In this document: piece after piece, positions 28,673 to 37,788 of the stretch | Numbering within the stretch: position 1 is the stretch's first letter | Layout of the letters: each line of letters begins with the position of its first letter | Source of the DNA: Alcaligenes ammonioxydans | Lineage (GTDB): Bacteria; Pseudomonadota; Gammaproteobacteria; Burkholderiales; Burkholderiaceae_B | Assembly: GCF_019343455.1 (NCBI RefSeq) | Contig: NZ_CP049362.1 | Span: 2,232,001-2,296,000, forward strand | DNA: 64,000 nucleotides | Reading direction: 5' to 3' | Notes under the pieces: generated by a model | Database searches by the model: none | What the model was told of the DNA's origin: nothing | What the model saw: the letters and a program-made list of their open reading frames with translations, nothing else | Position numbers and translations under genes: made by a program

Positions 28673-29692
28673 TTATTTGCTCAAATAGATGCTGTCGAAC
28701 ACACCACCGTCCGCAAAGTGTTTGGCCTGAACCTGAGTCCAGCCGCCCAGCTCATCATCGACCTTGTACAGCTTCAACGCTGGAAACTGATCGCGGTACT
28801 TGGCGGCCACCGACTCCAGTCGAGGACGGTAAAAATGACGTGCAGCGATTTCCTGACCTTCCGGGCTATACAAATACTCCAGATAGGCTTGGGCCACTTT
28901 TTCCGTACCATGCTTGGCGGCATTGGCATCGACCAGCGCCACAGGCGGCTCAGCCAGGATGCTGCTGGAGGGCACCACAATATCAAAACGATCGGGCCCC
29001 AGATCCTTGACGGACAACAGCGCCTCGTTCTCCCAGGCAATCAATACATCACCGATACCCCGCTCGACGAAGGTCGTGGTCGAGCCACGCGCGCCGGAGT
29101 CCAGCACGCTGACATTACGGTACAGCTTGGCCACAAAATCACGCGCCTGCTCTTCATCCCCATTGGCTTGCTTTAAGGCATACAGCCAGGCAGCCAGGTA
29201 ATTCCAGCGCGCGCCCGCCGAGGTTTTAGGATTGGGCGTCACCACTTTGACGTCCGGGCGAATCAAGTCGTTCCAGTCGTGAATGCCTTTAGGATTGCCC
29301 TTGCGCACCAGCAAGACAATCGTAGAGGTATAAGGGGTGCTGTTGTCCGGCAAACGCGCCTGCCAGCCTTTGTCCAGCAAACCAGACTGCGCGATCTGAT
29401 CGATATCGGAAGAGATCCCCAGTGTCACCACATCCGCAGGCACCCCGTCAATCACGGTACGCGCCTGCTTGCTGGAGCCGCCATGAGAGCTGCGTATGAC
29501 CACCTGCTCACCCGTTTGTGACTTGTAGTGGGCCTGGAAGGCCTTGTTGAACTCAGCGTAGAGCTCACGTGTCGGGTCGTACGAGACATTCAGAATACTG
29601 ACTTCGGCTGCCACCGCACTTGCCGCCGCCAGCACCAGTGCCAGCAAGGCTCCTGCCCGCATGCCTTTCCACTTCTGTTGAAACCGCTTCAT
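28673..29692 (-). CDS. sbp: Sulfate/thiosulfate-binding periplasmic protein
   Basis: 339 residues with a Sec signal peptide ending near [26 protein letters not shown] and [26 protein letters not shown] match the Sbp/CysP family. A strong ribosome site (GGGGGATGGGG) precedes the ATG. First gene of the operon. Whether sulfate (Sbp) or thiosulfate (CysP) is preferred cannot be told from sequence alone. CysB sites probably lie in the upstream gap but none is defined here. Confidence 0.93.
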   Translation of the reverse strand: MKRFQQKWKGMRAGALLALVLAAASAVAAEVSILNVSYDPTRELYAEFNKAFQAHYKSQTGEQVVIRSSHGGSSKQARTVIDGVPADVVTLGISSDIDQIAQSGLLDKGWQARLPDNSTPYTSTIVLLVRKGNPKGIHDWNDLIRPDVKVVTPNPKTSAGARWNYLAAWLYALKQANGDEEQARDFVAKLYRNVSVLDSGARGSTTTFVERGIGDVLIAWENEALLSVKDLGPDRFDIVVPSSSILAEPPVALVDANAAKHGTEKVAQAYLEYLYSPEGQEIAARHFYRPRLESVAAKYRDQFPALKLYKVDDELGGWTQVQAKHFADGGVFDSIYLSK

Positions 29693-30181
29693 TCCCCATC
29701 CCCCCTGAAACCATGTCCAAGCAATGAGAACGAGTCTAGCAAGGGTGTTTCACACCGCTAAATACCGATTCTTTGGTTAGATATAGCGGGCAGATAGAGG
29801 GGCCAAGAAGACTGCACTGACAAGGGAAAGAGCCGGCCGTAGTCAAGGCGGATGCGCAACTCTTTCTGTACTTCGAGCCACTGCTCATACCAGGTCTTCG
29901 CTTCGTTACGTTTTGAACCGTAAAGAAATGGTTGGCCCGCCGGACTATGAAAAAATCCAGACGTGGTGGCGTCCTACGTAGATTACACAAACGTCGCCCA
30001 CAACATATCGAGCCCGTCTGTCTCGCCGGGCAGCCGAACCCAAATGGCCGCCCCGATCGTTGAGCACGATAGTTAGATACAAACGCCCTATCCCATCGCA
30101 TCCAAGCAGGTCCCTCTGTTCTGACGTGCGCCCCCTGTTTAACGGTGCACTCTGAAAGCTAACCAGAAAAAAGGTGAAACA
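29693..30181. other. Intergenic region, 489 bases, with a possible gene remnant
   Basis: It should carry the sbp promoter (minus) and the BON-protein promoter (plus). On the minus strand at about 29759-29974 an open stretch of about 71 codons lacks any start codon (it follows a TAG) and would read QPFLYGSKRNEAKTWYEQWL in part; it could be the tail of a decayed gene, but I recognise no family and a chance frame is possible. Confidence 0.5.
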
Positions 30182-30595
30182 ATGAACTCCAGAACTCTTT
30201 CTAACTTGCTACTTGCTTCTACGCTCAGCTTAGGATTTAGCACGGTCGTCATCGCGGACAGCAAACCCTCTCACCCGGATCTTTCCGCAACAACCGGGCA
30301 TGCAAGCAAAGACCCCAAAACGCCAGGGGAAGCAAATGCCAAAGAGGTGAGCACCCACCGCGCTGGGGCGGGGGACAAACACGGTGACGCCGAAATCAGT
30401 CAAAAAATTAAAGCGGCACTCCATGCCGATCATGCACTCAAAGACAAAAACATTGCTGTTGAGATGAACGACGGAGTTGCAACACTAAGCGGAACTGTCT
30501 CCAACGACAGCGAGTACAAGAAAGCAGTTGCAGTGGCTGAAAAAACCGAAGGCGTAAAACAGGTGAAGGCCACCGGACTGAGCGTCAACAAATAA
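30182..30595 (+). CDS. Periplasmic BON-domain protein (OsmY-like)
   Basis: 137 residues. The signal peptide (about 1-25) ends in VVIADS. A His/Lys/Thr-rich linker follows to about residue 68, then a single BON domain (EISQKIKAALHADHAL through VKQVKATGLSV) with the conserved glycine in ATLSGTVSN. OsmY itself has two BON domains; this has one. AAAAGGTG precedes the ATG. BON proteins bind phospholipid or envelope surfaces and are often stress-induced. Confidence 0.88.
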   Translation: MNSRTLSNLLLASTLSLGFSTVVIADSKPSHPDLSATTGHASKDPKTPGEANAKEVSTHRAGAGDKHGDAEISQKIKAALHADHALKDKNIAVEMNDGVATLSGTVSNDSEYKKAVAVAEKTEGVKQVKATGLSVNK

Positions 30596-30662
30596 GAGAA
30601 CCGCTCGACCCGTCCCAAAGAGCCAGTACCGAAGATCTGAGCTTCAAGCACCCAATAAAAAA

Positions 30663-30689
30663 CCGGACCCCATGCTTCATGGGGTCCGG
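30663..30689 (-). terminator. Terminator for the cold-shock gene
   Basis: A perfect 12-bp stem (CCGGACCCCATG with CATGGGGTCCGG, loop CTT) followed on the minus strand by TTTTTTATT. It lies 46 bases past the csp stop (30735); the convergent BON gene ends at 30595. Confidence 0.88.
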
Positions 30690-30734
30690 CCTTATCGATC
30701 AACGCTACACTAGCCTGACAAGGCTAGCAGGAGA

Positions 30735-30944
30735 TCAGATGATTTGGATCTGGGTAGCGCAAGGGCCTTTTTGGCCTACGCCTGCAACGAAGGAAACGCG
30801 TTGGTTTTCTTCAAGAGATTTAAACCCAGAGCCCTGAATTTCACTGTGGTGTGCGAAGAGGTCTTTACCGCCACTCTCCGGCATGATGAAGCCGAAGCCT
30901 TTTTCGTTATTGAACCACTTCACGATACCAATTTCTGTTTTCAA
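30735..30944 (-). CDS. Cold-shock domain protein (CspA family)
   Basis: 69 residues forming a single cold-shock OB fold. RNP1 motif GFGFI within [19 protein letters not shown] and RNP2-like DLFAHHSEI (typically VFVHFSAI). Binds single-stranded RNA/DNA. Slightly divergent RNP2 (FAHH rather than FVHF), so cold induction is not assured. A long AT-rich leader precedes it. Confidence 0.92.
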   Translation of the reverse strand: MKTEIGIVKWFNNEKGFGFIMPESGGKDLFAHHSEIQGSGFKSLEENQRVSFVAGVGQKGPCATQIQII

Positions 30945-31371
30945 TGTATGTCCTAAATAATCAGGGTAAAAATGTCCCTGGACACACTATGGCCGAGATT
31001 CACCAATATAGATAGCACCGTTACAAAGTAAATAGCCAGACGGCCCGGACACTGATCGCAAATGCGCACGGATGACCGGAAGCGGACCGTAAAGCGCAAC
31101 TCTGTGCTGGTTGCCACCACCCATGACCCCGTCTTACTGCCTGTTCTCTGTACCAAGCCGCTAAGGCTCGATCAAACCTGAAAGGCGAACCTAGGAGTAC
31201 GTTTACGAACGCTTACAGCCACTTTACCGCCTGTTGGCAGCATCTGAAGGCCTTTTTCCCGGTCTGGTGTGCCTGTTCAATCAAGGGCGAACGCACGTAT
31301 AAGGCCAATAAAACAGGCACAAAAAAAGCACTTAGTTTTACCTAAGTGCTTGATTCGACTAGCAAAAGAAA
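30945..31371. other. Intergenic region between csp and tRNA-Val, 427 bases
   Basis: It holds the csp promoter/leader on the minus strand and, at 31321-31351, the tRNA-Val terminator. I see no convincing gene. A 67-codon frame at 30953-31156 has no ribosome site and no recognisable domain. Confidence 0.6.
31321..31351 (-). terminator. Terminator of tRNA-Val
   Basis: 10-bp stem AAGCACTTAG (31326-31335) with CTAAGTGCTT (31342-31351), six-base loop, followed on the minus strand by seven T. It is about 20 bases past the tRNA 3' end. Confidence 0.88.
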
Positions 31372-31447
31372 TGGTGGGTGCTGAGGGGTTCGAACCCCCG
31401 ACCTACGCCTTGTAAGGGCGCCGCTCTACCAGCTGAGCTAAGCACCC
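31372..31447 (-). tRNA. tRNA-Val(TAC)
   Basis: 76 bases on the minus strand with CCA encoded. The acceptor stem pairs GGGTGCT with AGCACCC, the anticodon loop is CTTACAA (anticodon TAC, reading GTA codons), and the T arm contains GGTTCGAACCC. Confidence 0.95.
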
Positions 31448-31538
31448 ATTTCTGTGATGCCGTTCTTCTTGTGAAGAAAAAGAATTATAGGACCAAAGAA
31501 TTTTTTTTGCAAGCCTTTTGCGCCAATTAATTTATAAA

Positions 31539-31811
31539 TTAATTCACAGCGTCTTTCAGAGCCTTACCGGGACGGAACTTGGGCACGTTGGCGCCTTCGA
31601 TCTCGATAGTTTCACCGGTACGTGGGTTACGACCCGAACGGGCAGCGCGTTCCGACACAGCAAAGGTGCCAAAACCAACCAGAGTAACCGTATCTTTTTC
31701 TTTCAGCGTGGTGGTCACGGCATCGATAAACGCATCCAGTGCACGACCAGCGTCAGCTTTGGACAGATCGGCTTTGGTGGAAATGAATTCGATAAGCTCG
31801 GTTTTATTCAT
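31539..31811 (-). CDS. hupB: DNA-binding protein HU-beta
   Basis: 90 residues from ATG 31811, the usual HU length; the frame is open to 31901 but HU begins MNKTELI. Dimeric nucleoid protein that bends [29 protein letters not shown] and the C-terminal [13 protein letters not shown] are hallmark segments, including the arm Pro (RNPRTG). Isolated gene, placed between the tRNA and the nir cluster. Confidence 0.95.
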   Translation of the reverse strand: MNKTELIEFISTKADLSKADAGRALDAFIDAVTTTLKEKDTVTLVGFGTFAVSERAARSGRNPRTGETIEIEGANVPKFRPGKALKDAVN

Positions 31812-32152
31812 TGAGAAAATACCCCTGAAAATTATTTTACGGGCCCCCAGCGGGAACCAGTTTGTGGCGGTCAGACTTAATAGTGACAAACGACCGGACA
31901 TCCAAGCGCCCTGTCTGTCATGGCTACCGGGCGCACAAGTGCCCCGGTTGGCTACCGCGTATTAAGCCTTCGTTTAATACCCGTGTCAAGCAAAAAAACC
32001 TCTGTAACCCGCATCATTGCTCACTGTTGATACAAGTTGCAGGACTTTCCCTATTTTGCTGCGAGAAACTTAACAGCCTGCCGCAAATATGTTATTTGGG
32101 CATCGCCCGGCACAAAATTAGCGGGCTGATACTTGCGTTTTTGAATAATCTT
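31812..32152. other. Intergenic region, 341 bases
   Basis: It contains the hupB promoter and the start of the AT-rich upstream zone of nirE. I found no gene and no site matching an FNR/NnrR box. No further structure is claimed. Confidence 0.5.
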
Positions 32153-32338
32153 TCAAGCACTTGCACGCCTATCTGCGTCCCCCTGCTCGGTGCGCATCGA
32201 CCAAGCTCGCCTGACGGCATCGTCCTTGCTCATCAGCAGCATCGCAATGGTGGTCAGAAAGGTCACTTTCCGCACCCATTCCCTGAGCATGAACCATACC
32301 CATGCCAGGTCCTGCACGCCTCCTACAATTTTCTGCAT
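32153..32338 (-). CDS. Possible small protein, 61 residues, divergent from nirE
   Basis: Short frame starting MQKIVGGVQDLAWVWFMLRE (ATG 32338). It has AGGGGA before the ATG and GC-rich third codon positions. One hydrophobic stretch (KVTFLTTIAMLLMS) is followed by a charged tail. It begins 44 bases from the nirE start, so if real it shares the divergent promoter zone with the nir operon. I recognise no family; an extended start at 32371 is possible. Low confidence, since a chance frame is possible. Confidence 0.4.
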   Translation of the reverse strand: MQKIVGGVQDLAWVWFMLREWVRKVTFLTTIAMLLMSKDDAVRRAWSMRTEQGDADRRASA

Positions 32339-32382
32339 TGTTCCCCTGTATTTCATATTTAGCGACAGCAAGGAGCGCAGCG

Positions 32383-33165
32383 ATGCACGGCAAGGTTTAT
32401 CTGGTTGGAGCGGGTCCGGGTGACCCTGAACTTCTCACAGTGCGGGCTTTATACCTGCTGCAACAGGCCGATGCCGTCGTCCACGACCGTCTGGTCAGCC
32501 GCGCAATCATGAGCTGCGTCAACCCGGAAGCCAGTTTGCACGATGTTGGAAAAGTGGCAGCCTGCAGAGCCGGTATGCAAGACGACATCAATGCCTTGCT
32601 TTTGTCGCTGAGCAAAACACACCAGCATGTCGTTCGCCTCAAAGGTGGCGATCCCTTCGTCTTTGGGCGAGGTGGCGAGGAGCAGCTTTATCTGCATCAG
32701 CATGGTGTTCAGGTAGAGGTTGTGCCGGGTATTACGGCTGCCATCGGCGCGGCTGCCTCCCTGGGTATTCCCCTGACCCATCGCGGTCTGGCCAGCAGCA
32801 TGCGTGTGGTCACCGGTCACCTGCGTGATAACCGGGGTCTGGAACTGGACTGGGCGTCCTTGTCCGACCCCTCCTGTACGCTGGTGTTCTACATGGCCAT
32901 GGCTAATTGCGGCCATATCGCCCAGGCCTTGATTCAGCATGGACGCGACGCGGACACTCCTATCGCCCTGGCTCAGGATGCCACGCTTAAAAATCAGCGC
33001 TGGGGTTTAGGCACATTGCAAACCTTGCCGCAACTGGCAGAGACATTCAGTCCACCTGCCCTGCTGATCATCGGAGACGTTGTGCGTTTGCATCCCGATT
33101 ACCCCCGGCCCCGAGCACCCGCTCAGGACACAAGGCACGTTGAGCCATTCGGAGCATTGACGTGA
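32383..33165 (+). CDS. nirE: Uroporphyrinogen III C-methyltransferase (NirE/CobA type)
   Basis: 260 residues from ATG 32383, with AAGGAG ten bases upstream. Tetrapyrrole methylase fold: VGAGPGDPELLTVRA (residues 7-21), VVHDRLVS, and VRLKGGDPFVFGRGGEE, all diagnostic of SUMT. It adds two methyl groups from SAM to uroporphyrinogen III to make precorrin-2. First gene of the d1 operon nirE-C-F-DL-G-H-J; its stop overlaps nirC. It supplies the methyltransferase activity missing from the nearby CysG, so it may serve siroheme as well as heme d1. Confidence 0.93.
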   Translation: MHGKVYLVGAGPGDPELLTVRALYLLQQADAVVHDRLVSRAIMSCVNPEASLHDVGKVAACRAGMQDDINALLLSLSKTHQHVVRLKGGDPFVFGRGGEEQLYLHQHGVQVEVVPGITAAIGAAASLGIPLTHRGLASSMRVVTGHLRDNRGLELDWASLSDPSCTLVFYMAMANCGHIAQALIQHGRDADTPIALAQDATLKNQRWGLGTLQTLPQLAETFSPPALLIIGDVVRLHPDYPRPRAPAQDTRHVEPFGALT

Positions 33166-33539
33166 GCGCCAGGCATTGCTGCCGGCGCCCTGATATCGCC
33201 CGCTTCCTGATAAAGCTATGGCCGGCTGCGTTGTTCGTATTTCTTTTGCCAAAGCAGCTCGCCGCCCATGAGCCGCCCCTCAGCCCGGAACGTCAAGCAT
33301 CACTACGTAGCTTGCTGCATCAGGAATGTGGTTCGTGCCATGGTCTGAAGCTCAACGGCGGGCTGGGCCCAGCCTTGACGAGTGACGCCCTGCAAGGCCA
33401 AAGCGCGGCGCAGATCGCGCTGACGATCATCCACGGCCGTCCAGGGACGGCCATGCCCGGCTGGAATCGCTTTCTCCACCCCTCGGAAAGCCTGTGGCTG
33501 GCCGATTTTCTGCTTCGAACCCCGGACAAGAAACCATGA
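33162..33539 (+). CDS. nirC: Small c-type cytochrome, NirC (c55X) type
   Basis: 125 residues; GTG start at 33162 overlapping the nirE stop. A signal peptide (LWPAALFVFLLPKQLAAHEP) exports it to the periplasm. One CXXCH heme site (CGSCH) with a likely Met ligand in GTAMPGWNRF. Length and position match the NirC cytochromes of nir operons, proposed to assist NirS maturation or serve as electron donors. Its last base pairs overlap nirF (ATGA). Confidence 0.85.
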   Translation: MSARHCCRRPDIARFLIKLWPAALFVFLLPKQLAAHEPPLSPERQASLRSLLHQECGSCHGLKLNGGLGPALTSDALQGQSAAQIALTIIHGRPGTAMPGWNRFLHPSESLWLADFLLRTPDKKP

Positions 33540-34699
33540 AAGCTTTGATAACGCTTGGCCTGCTGCTTGTGCTAAGCGGCTGCTCGACCCCACCACTACG
33601 AGGCACTCACGATCTGGGACTGGTTGTCGAGCGCGCCACTGGCAGCGTCGTCGTGATTGAAACCAGCCAGCAAAGCCGTCTGGCGCGCATCGAAGGTCTG
33701 GGCGATCTGTCCCATGCTCACATCACCTATTCCCGCGACGGGCGCTACGGCTATGTGTTTGGTCGTGATGGCGGCCTGAGCAAGGTTGATCTGCTTGGGC
33801 AAGTTCTGGTGCGACGCATCATTCAGTCTGGCAATGCCATCGGTGGCGCCATCTCGCAAGACGGCAGACTGATTGTGGTACAGAACTACGAGCCAGGCGG
33901 CATCCGGGTTTTCGATGCCGATACCCTCACTTTGCTCAGCGAGGTCCCCTCTACCTACGCCCCCGGCAAGCGCGCCAAAGTGGTGGGTCTGGCAGATTTG
34001 CCCAATCAGCAGTTCGTCTACTCTCTGTTCGAGGCAGGCGAGATCTGGTTGACCGACCTGTCCAATCCCCTCAGGCCTATCACCCGTCGCTTTCCGGCCG
34101 GCCGCCAGCCCTACGATGCCATGGTGACCCCAGACGGACGGTACTACATTGCCGGGCTGTTTGGCGAAGACGCCTTGGCGTTGCTGGACTTATGGAACCC
34201 TGAACAAGGTGTCCGAAAGATCCTGGCTGGCTATGGTCGGGGCGAATCGGCCTTGCCGGTGTACAAGATGCCGCATCTGCGTGGCTGGGCACTGGCAGGC
34301 CAGAATGTATTCCTGCCTGCCATAGGGCGCCACGAGGTGCTGGTTGCCAGTACCTTGGACTGGCAAGAAAAGGCCCGCATTCCGGTCCTGGGCCAGGCCG
34401 TATTTGTGATGGCCCAGCCTGATGGTCGCCAGGTTTGGGTGAACTTCGCCTTTCCAGACAACGACAAGGTGCAGGTCATTGACGTCGCGACATCCAGCGT
34501 GATCCGGACCCTGGAAGTGGGCAAGGCTGTGCTGCATATGGAGTTTACGCCTCGAGGCGAGGCGGTTTGGATCTCGGCACGCGATGACAACCGGGTCAAC
34601 GTATACGACACCCGCTGTTTCAAACACCTGAGCAGCCTGAGTATTCATCAGCCCAGTGGCGTGTTTTTTACGCATCGGAGCAGTCGCATTGGTTTCTGA
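33536..34699 (+). CDS. nirF: NirF, heme d1 biosynthesis lipoprotein
   Basis: 387 residues from ATG 33536, which overlaps the nirC TGA. Lipobox LSGC (Cys18) predicts a periplasm-facing lipid anchor, as known for NirF. Eight-bladed propeller-type body homologous to the d1 domain of NirS: AHITYSRDGRYGYVFGRDGG, GRQPYDAMVTPDGRYYI and the C-terminal QPSGVFFTHRSSRIG. NirF acts late in heme d1 assembly, and the precise reaction is debated. Next gene nirDL begins inside its last codons. Confidence 0.92.
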   Translation: MKALITLGLLLVLSGCSTPPLRGTHDLGLVVERATGSVVVIETSQQSRLARIEGLGDLSHAHITYSRDGRYGYVFGRDGGLSKVDLLGQVLVRRIIQSGNAIGGAISQDGRLIVVQNYEPGGIRVFDADTLTLLSEVPSTYAPGKRAKVVGLADLPNQQFVYSLFEAGEIWLTDLSNPLRPITRRFPAGRQPYDAMVTPDGRYYIAGLFGEDALALLDLWNPEQGVRKILAGYGRGESALPVYKMPHLRGWALAGQNVFLPAIGRHEVLVASTLDWQEKARIPVLGQAVFVMAQPDGRQVWVNFAFPDNDKVQVIDVATSSVIRTLEVGKAVLHMEFTPRGEAVWISARDDNRVNVYDTRCFKHLSSLSIHQPSGVFFTHRSSRIGF

Positions 34700-35675
34700 A
34701 CTCTCCCCTTCCGCTTTCCAACTACTCAATGCCTGGCAACACGGTTTCCCCCTGGAGCCACGTCCTTTTCGCAAACTGGGACTGCTACTGGGCCTGAGCG
34801 AACCAGCAGTGATGGACTACCTCCGAGGCTGGCGCGACCAAGGCATCATCAGCCGCATTGGACCGGTTCTGAACCCCGCCTGCATAAGCAGCACGTTGGT
34901 CGGCATGCAAGTTCCAGACCGAGAGCTGGATGGCGTGGCAAACTGGATCAGCACGCTACCGGCCGTCAACCATAATTACGAACGGGAGCACGCCATCAAT
35001 CTCTGGTTTGTGCTGACCTGTTCAGATGAAGCAGAACGGCGCGCAACGCTCGATCACATCGCGTGCCACACGGGCTTACGGCCCCTGTCTCTGCCCATGC
35101 TCAAGGCCTATCACATTGATCTGGGTTTCAGCCTGCTTCATCACACCAAAGTAAACAACCCTATAGCGCCCGGCAGCGGTCTGCCTGCCTTGGGCAGCGT
35201 TGAACGCAAGCTGCTTGAATGCGCATTACAAGGCGTGGAGATTCAGGCCGAACCGTTCAAACCCTGGGCTCAGTACGCGCAAATAAGCGAGGCGCAAGTA
35301 CTGCTGCATCTACGCCACTTTCTGGCGCAAGGGATTTTCAGGCGGTTTGGTGTGGTTCTACACCATCGCAAGCTGGGCTATCAGGCCAATGCCATGTGCG
35401 TCTGGACAGTAGACACGCAGCATATCGACGCCGTGGGCGAAAAACTGGCCAAGCAAAGCGGCATCACGTTGTGCTATCGGCGCCAGCCCTTTCCACCCTA
35501 TTGGAATCACAATCTGTTTTGCATGATTCACGGTAAAGAACGTGGGCAGGTGCTGAGCCAACATGCACAGTTGAACGACGATTTGGGCTTGAGCCTGTTG
35601 CCCCAGGAAGTTCTGTTCTCCAAACGTTGCTTCAAACAACGGGGCGCATTGCTTAACCAGCCTCATCATGACTAA
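34689..35675 (+). CDS. nirDL: Fused siroheme decarboxylase subunits NirD-NirL
   Basis: 328 residues from TTG 34689, preferred because GGAG lies eight bases upstream; a GTG at 34656 is an alternative. Two AsnC/Lrp-like halves: the first ends with REHAINLWFVL (NirD type), the second with YWNHNLFCMIHGKERGQV (NirL type). In many organisms NirD and NirL are separate; the fused form is known as NirDL. With NirG and NirH it decarboxylates two acetates of siroheme, giving 12,18-didecarboxysiroheme, in the cytoplasm. The end overlaps nirG by eight bases. Confidence 0.9.
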   Translation: MVSELSPSAFQLLNAWQHGFPLEPRPFRKLGLLLGLSEPAVMDYLRGWRDQGIISRIGPVLNPACISSTLVGMQVPDRELDGVANWISTLPAVNHNYEREHAINLWFVLTCSDEAERRATLDHIACHTGLRPLSLPMLKAYHIDLGFSLLHHTKVNNPIAPGSGLPALGSVERKLLECALQGVEIQAEPFKPWAQYAQISEAQVLLHLRHFLAQGIFRRFGVVLHHRKLGYQANAMCVWTVDTQHIDAVGEKLAKQSGITLCYRRQPFPPYWNHNLFCMIHGKERGQVLSQHAQLNDDLGLSLLPQEVLFSKRCFKQRGALLNQPHHD

Positions 35676-36153
35676 TACGAATCTCCCCTTACGCCACACA
35701 CCGGTCGAATTGGACGCTGCCGATCGACCTATCCTGAATCGCTTGCAGGAGGGATTCCCCATCTGCTCCCGTCCTTTTGCGCAACTGGCTCCTGATTTTG
35801 GTTTGAAGGAGTCCGAACTAATCGCACGCGTGCAGCACTTACACCGATCCGGCGTCTTGACCCGCTTTGGCCCTCTCTTTCAGATCGAAGCCCTGGGAGG
35901 GGCTTATTGCCTGGCCGCAATGGCCGTGCCGGAAAAGCGCTGGGAAAGCACCGTCAAAGCGGTGAACCGCCACCCGGAGGTAGCGCATAACTACCGTCGC
36001 ACTCACGCCTTGAATATGTGGTTCGTGCTTGCCGCCGCCAGCATGCTGGAGATCGAGTCCTGCCTGAGGATCATCGAGGTGGAAACAGGCTTGCCGGTTT
36101 TCGCATTCCCGAAAGAGCGGGAATACCTTCTTAGCCTGAAACTGGAGCTTTGA
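35668..36153 (+). CDS. nirG: Siroheme decarboxylase subunit NirG
   Basis: 161 residues, AsnC/Lrp-like HTH plus ligand domain. HNYRRTHALNMWFVLAA is the NirD/NirG-type catalytic-site segment. It overlaps nirDL and is one base from nirH. Its pairing with NirH mirrors NirD with NirL. No DNA-binding regulatory role is implied. Confidence 0.9.
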   Translation: MTNTNLPLRHTPVELDAADRPILNRLQEGFPICSRPFAQLAPDFGLKESELIARVQHLHRSGVLTRFGPLFQIEALGGAYCLAAMAVPEKRWESTVKAVNRHPEVAHNYRRTHALNMWFVLAAASMLEIESCLRIIEVETGLPVFAFPKEREYLLSLKLEL

Positions 36154-36154
36154 C

Positions 36155-36652
36155 ATGCGTCGCTTAACTCAGCCTTACATCGCTTTGATTCATGCGTCTG
36201 AACAAGGCTTGGCGATAGAACCCCAACCTTATCTAAAACTAGCCCAAGAGCTGCGGGTGTCCGAAACCTATGTCATGACACAGTTTCAAAACATGCTGGA
36301 CCACGGCTTGATCCGGCGTATTGCAGCCGTCCCCAATCACTATGCCTTGGGCTATGTAGCCAATGGAATGTGCGTCTGGAACATTGCAGACGACAAACTG
36401 GACACGGTAGGCACATGGCTGGCTACACAAGCGGGCATCAGCCACTGCTACCGTCGACCCCGACGCCTACCCGAGTGGCCCTATAACCTGTTTGCCATGT
36501 TGCATGGCAAAGACCATGACACGGTGCGCGCCCAGGCACTACACATCAGTACACAAATCAGGCAGGACTTTCCGGGAATTTTGCACGATCACGATATTTT
36601 ATTTTCCACGGCCATTCTTAAGAAAACTGGCTTGCGTCTGCGGAGGCCTTAA
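36155..36652 (+). CDS. nirH: Siroheme decarboxylase subunit NirH
   Basis: 165 residues. CYRRPRRLPEWPYNLFAMLHGKD is the NirL/NirH-type segment. AsnC-like HTH at the N-terminus (LAQELRVSETYVMTQFQNML). Directly follows nirG and precedes nirJ by two bases. Forms the G/H half of the decarboxylase. Confidence 0.92.
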   Translation: MRRLTQPYIALIHASEQGLAIEPQPYLKLAQELRVSETYVMTQFQNMLDHGLIRRIAAVPNHYALGYVANGMCVWNIADDKLDTVGTWLATQAGISHCYRRPRRLPEWPYNLFAMLHGKDHDTVRAQALHISTQIRQDFPGILHDHDILFSTAILKKTGLRLRRP

Positions 36653-36654
36653 GC

Positions 36655-37788
36655 ATGTTTCGCCTATCCCGTTTTGTTGCTGCGTTGCACTCCCCGGTTC
36701 CCCCTATGCGTAAAAGCAAGGCCCCGGTGGTCATCTGGAATCTGATCCGGCGTTGCAATCTACATTGCAGCCATTGTTACTCAGCCTCGACCAACAAACA
36801 TTTTCCAGGGGAGTTGAGCCATGAACAGGCGTGCCGGGTCATGGATGATTTGCATCAGTTCGGCGTACGCGCATTAATTCTATCGGGTGGCGAACCCTTG
36901 CTACGACCCGATATTTATGACCTGGCCCAACGAGCAAAAGCCTTGGGTATGTACGTTGGACTGTCATCCAATGGCACGTTGATCACAGAGCAGACTATTG
37001 ATCGGATAGCCGACTGCGGCTTTGACTATGTGGGTATCTCGCTGGATGGCTTGCAAGCCAGACATGACAACATTCGGGGCGAGAAAGGAGCCTACGCGGC
37101 ATCGTTGCAAGGTTTGCGTCTATGTCGTGAAAAGCATCTGAAAGTCGGCCTGCGCTTTACATTAACCCAAGAAAACGCACTTGATTTGAATGGTCTGCTA
37201 CAGGTGATGGAACAAGAGCAGATTGACCGTTTTTATCTCTCTCATTTGAACTACGCGGGCAGGGGTCTGGGCAACCGCTCCCTGGCCAGTCACCACGCGC
37301 TCACCCGATGGGCAATGGAACAACTGTTCACCACCTGCCTGACCTATCAGCAAGCTGGCACCCCCAAGGAATTTACCTCGGGCAATAACGATGCTGATGG
37401 TGTTTTCTTTTTACATTGGGTACGACGGCACTACCCCGAACATACGCAGAAAATTATCGACATGTTGCGGCAATGGGGAGGCAATTCCTCTGGCCAGGGC
37501 ATCGCCAATATCGATAACCGCGGTAATGTGCATCCCGACACCATGTGGTGGCACTATAGTTTGGGCAATGTACTGCAACGCCCTTTCTCAGAGATTTGGT
37601 CAGACCAGCAGGAGCCCCTGCTAAGGGGACTACGCCAGAAGCCACGGCAGGTACAAGGGCGCTGCGCGAGCTGCGCGTATCTCGACATCTGTAATGGCAA
37701 TACTCGCACCCGCGCAGAAAAGAGCACCGGCAATGTATGGGCTGAAGATCCGGGCTGCTATCTGAATGACCAGGAAATCACTCGCTAA
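36655..37788 (+). CDS. nirJ: NirJ, radical SAM enzyme of heme d1 synthesis
   Basis: 377 residues. The radical SAM cluster motif is C34-x3-C38-x2-C41 (CNLHCSHC). A SPASM/twitch-like C-terminal region has Cys residues in GRCASCAYLDICNGN and a later EDPGC, which bind an auxiliary cluster. LILSGGEPLLRPDI is the GGE motif. NirJ removes two propionate side chains and installs the oxo groups on didecarboxysiroheme. Last gene of the operon; the base composition here is slightly more AT-rich than flanking genes. Confidence 0.94.
   Translation: MFRLSRFVAALHSPVPPMRKSKAPVVIWNLIRRCNLHCSHCYSASTNKHFPGELSHEQACRVMDDLHQFGVRALILSGGEPLLRPDIYDLAQRAKALGMYVGLSSNGTLITEQTIDRIADCGFDYVGISLDGLQARHDNIRGEKGAYAASLQGLRLCREKHLKVGLRFTLTQENALDLNGLLQVMEQEQIDRFYLSHLNYAGRGLGNRSLASHHALTRWAMEQLFTTCLTYQQAGTPKEFTSGNNDADGVFFLHWVRRHYPEHTQKIIDMLRQWGGNSSGQGIANIDNRGNVHPDTMWWHYSLGNVLQRPFSEIWSDQQEPLLRGLRQKPRQVQGRCASCAYLDICNGNTRTRAEKSTGNVWAEDPGCYLNDQEITR

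Noticed and set aside
29736..30101. A 121-codon minus frame in the sbp upstream region
   Set aside because: No ribosome site and no domain; the more coding-like frame on that strand lacks a start codon.
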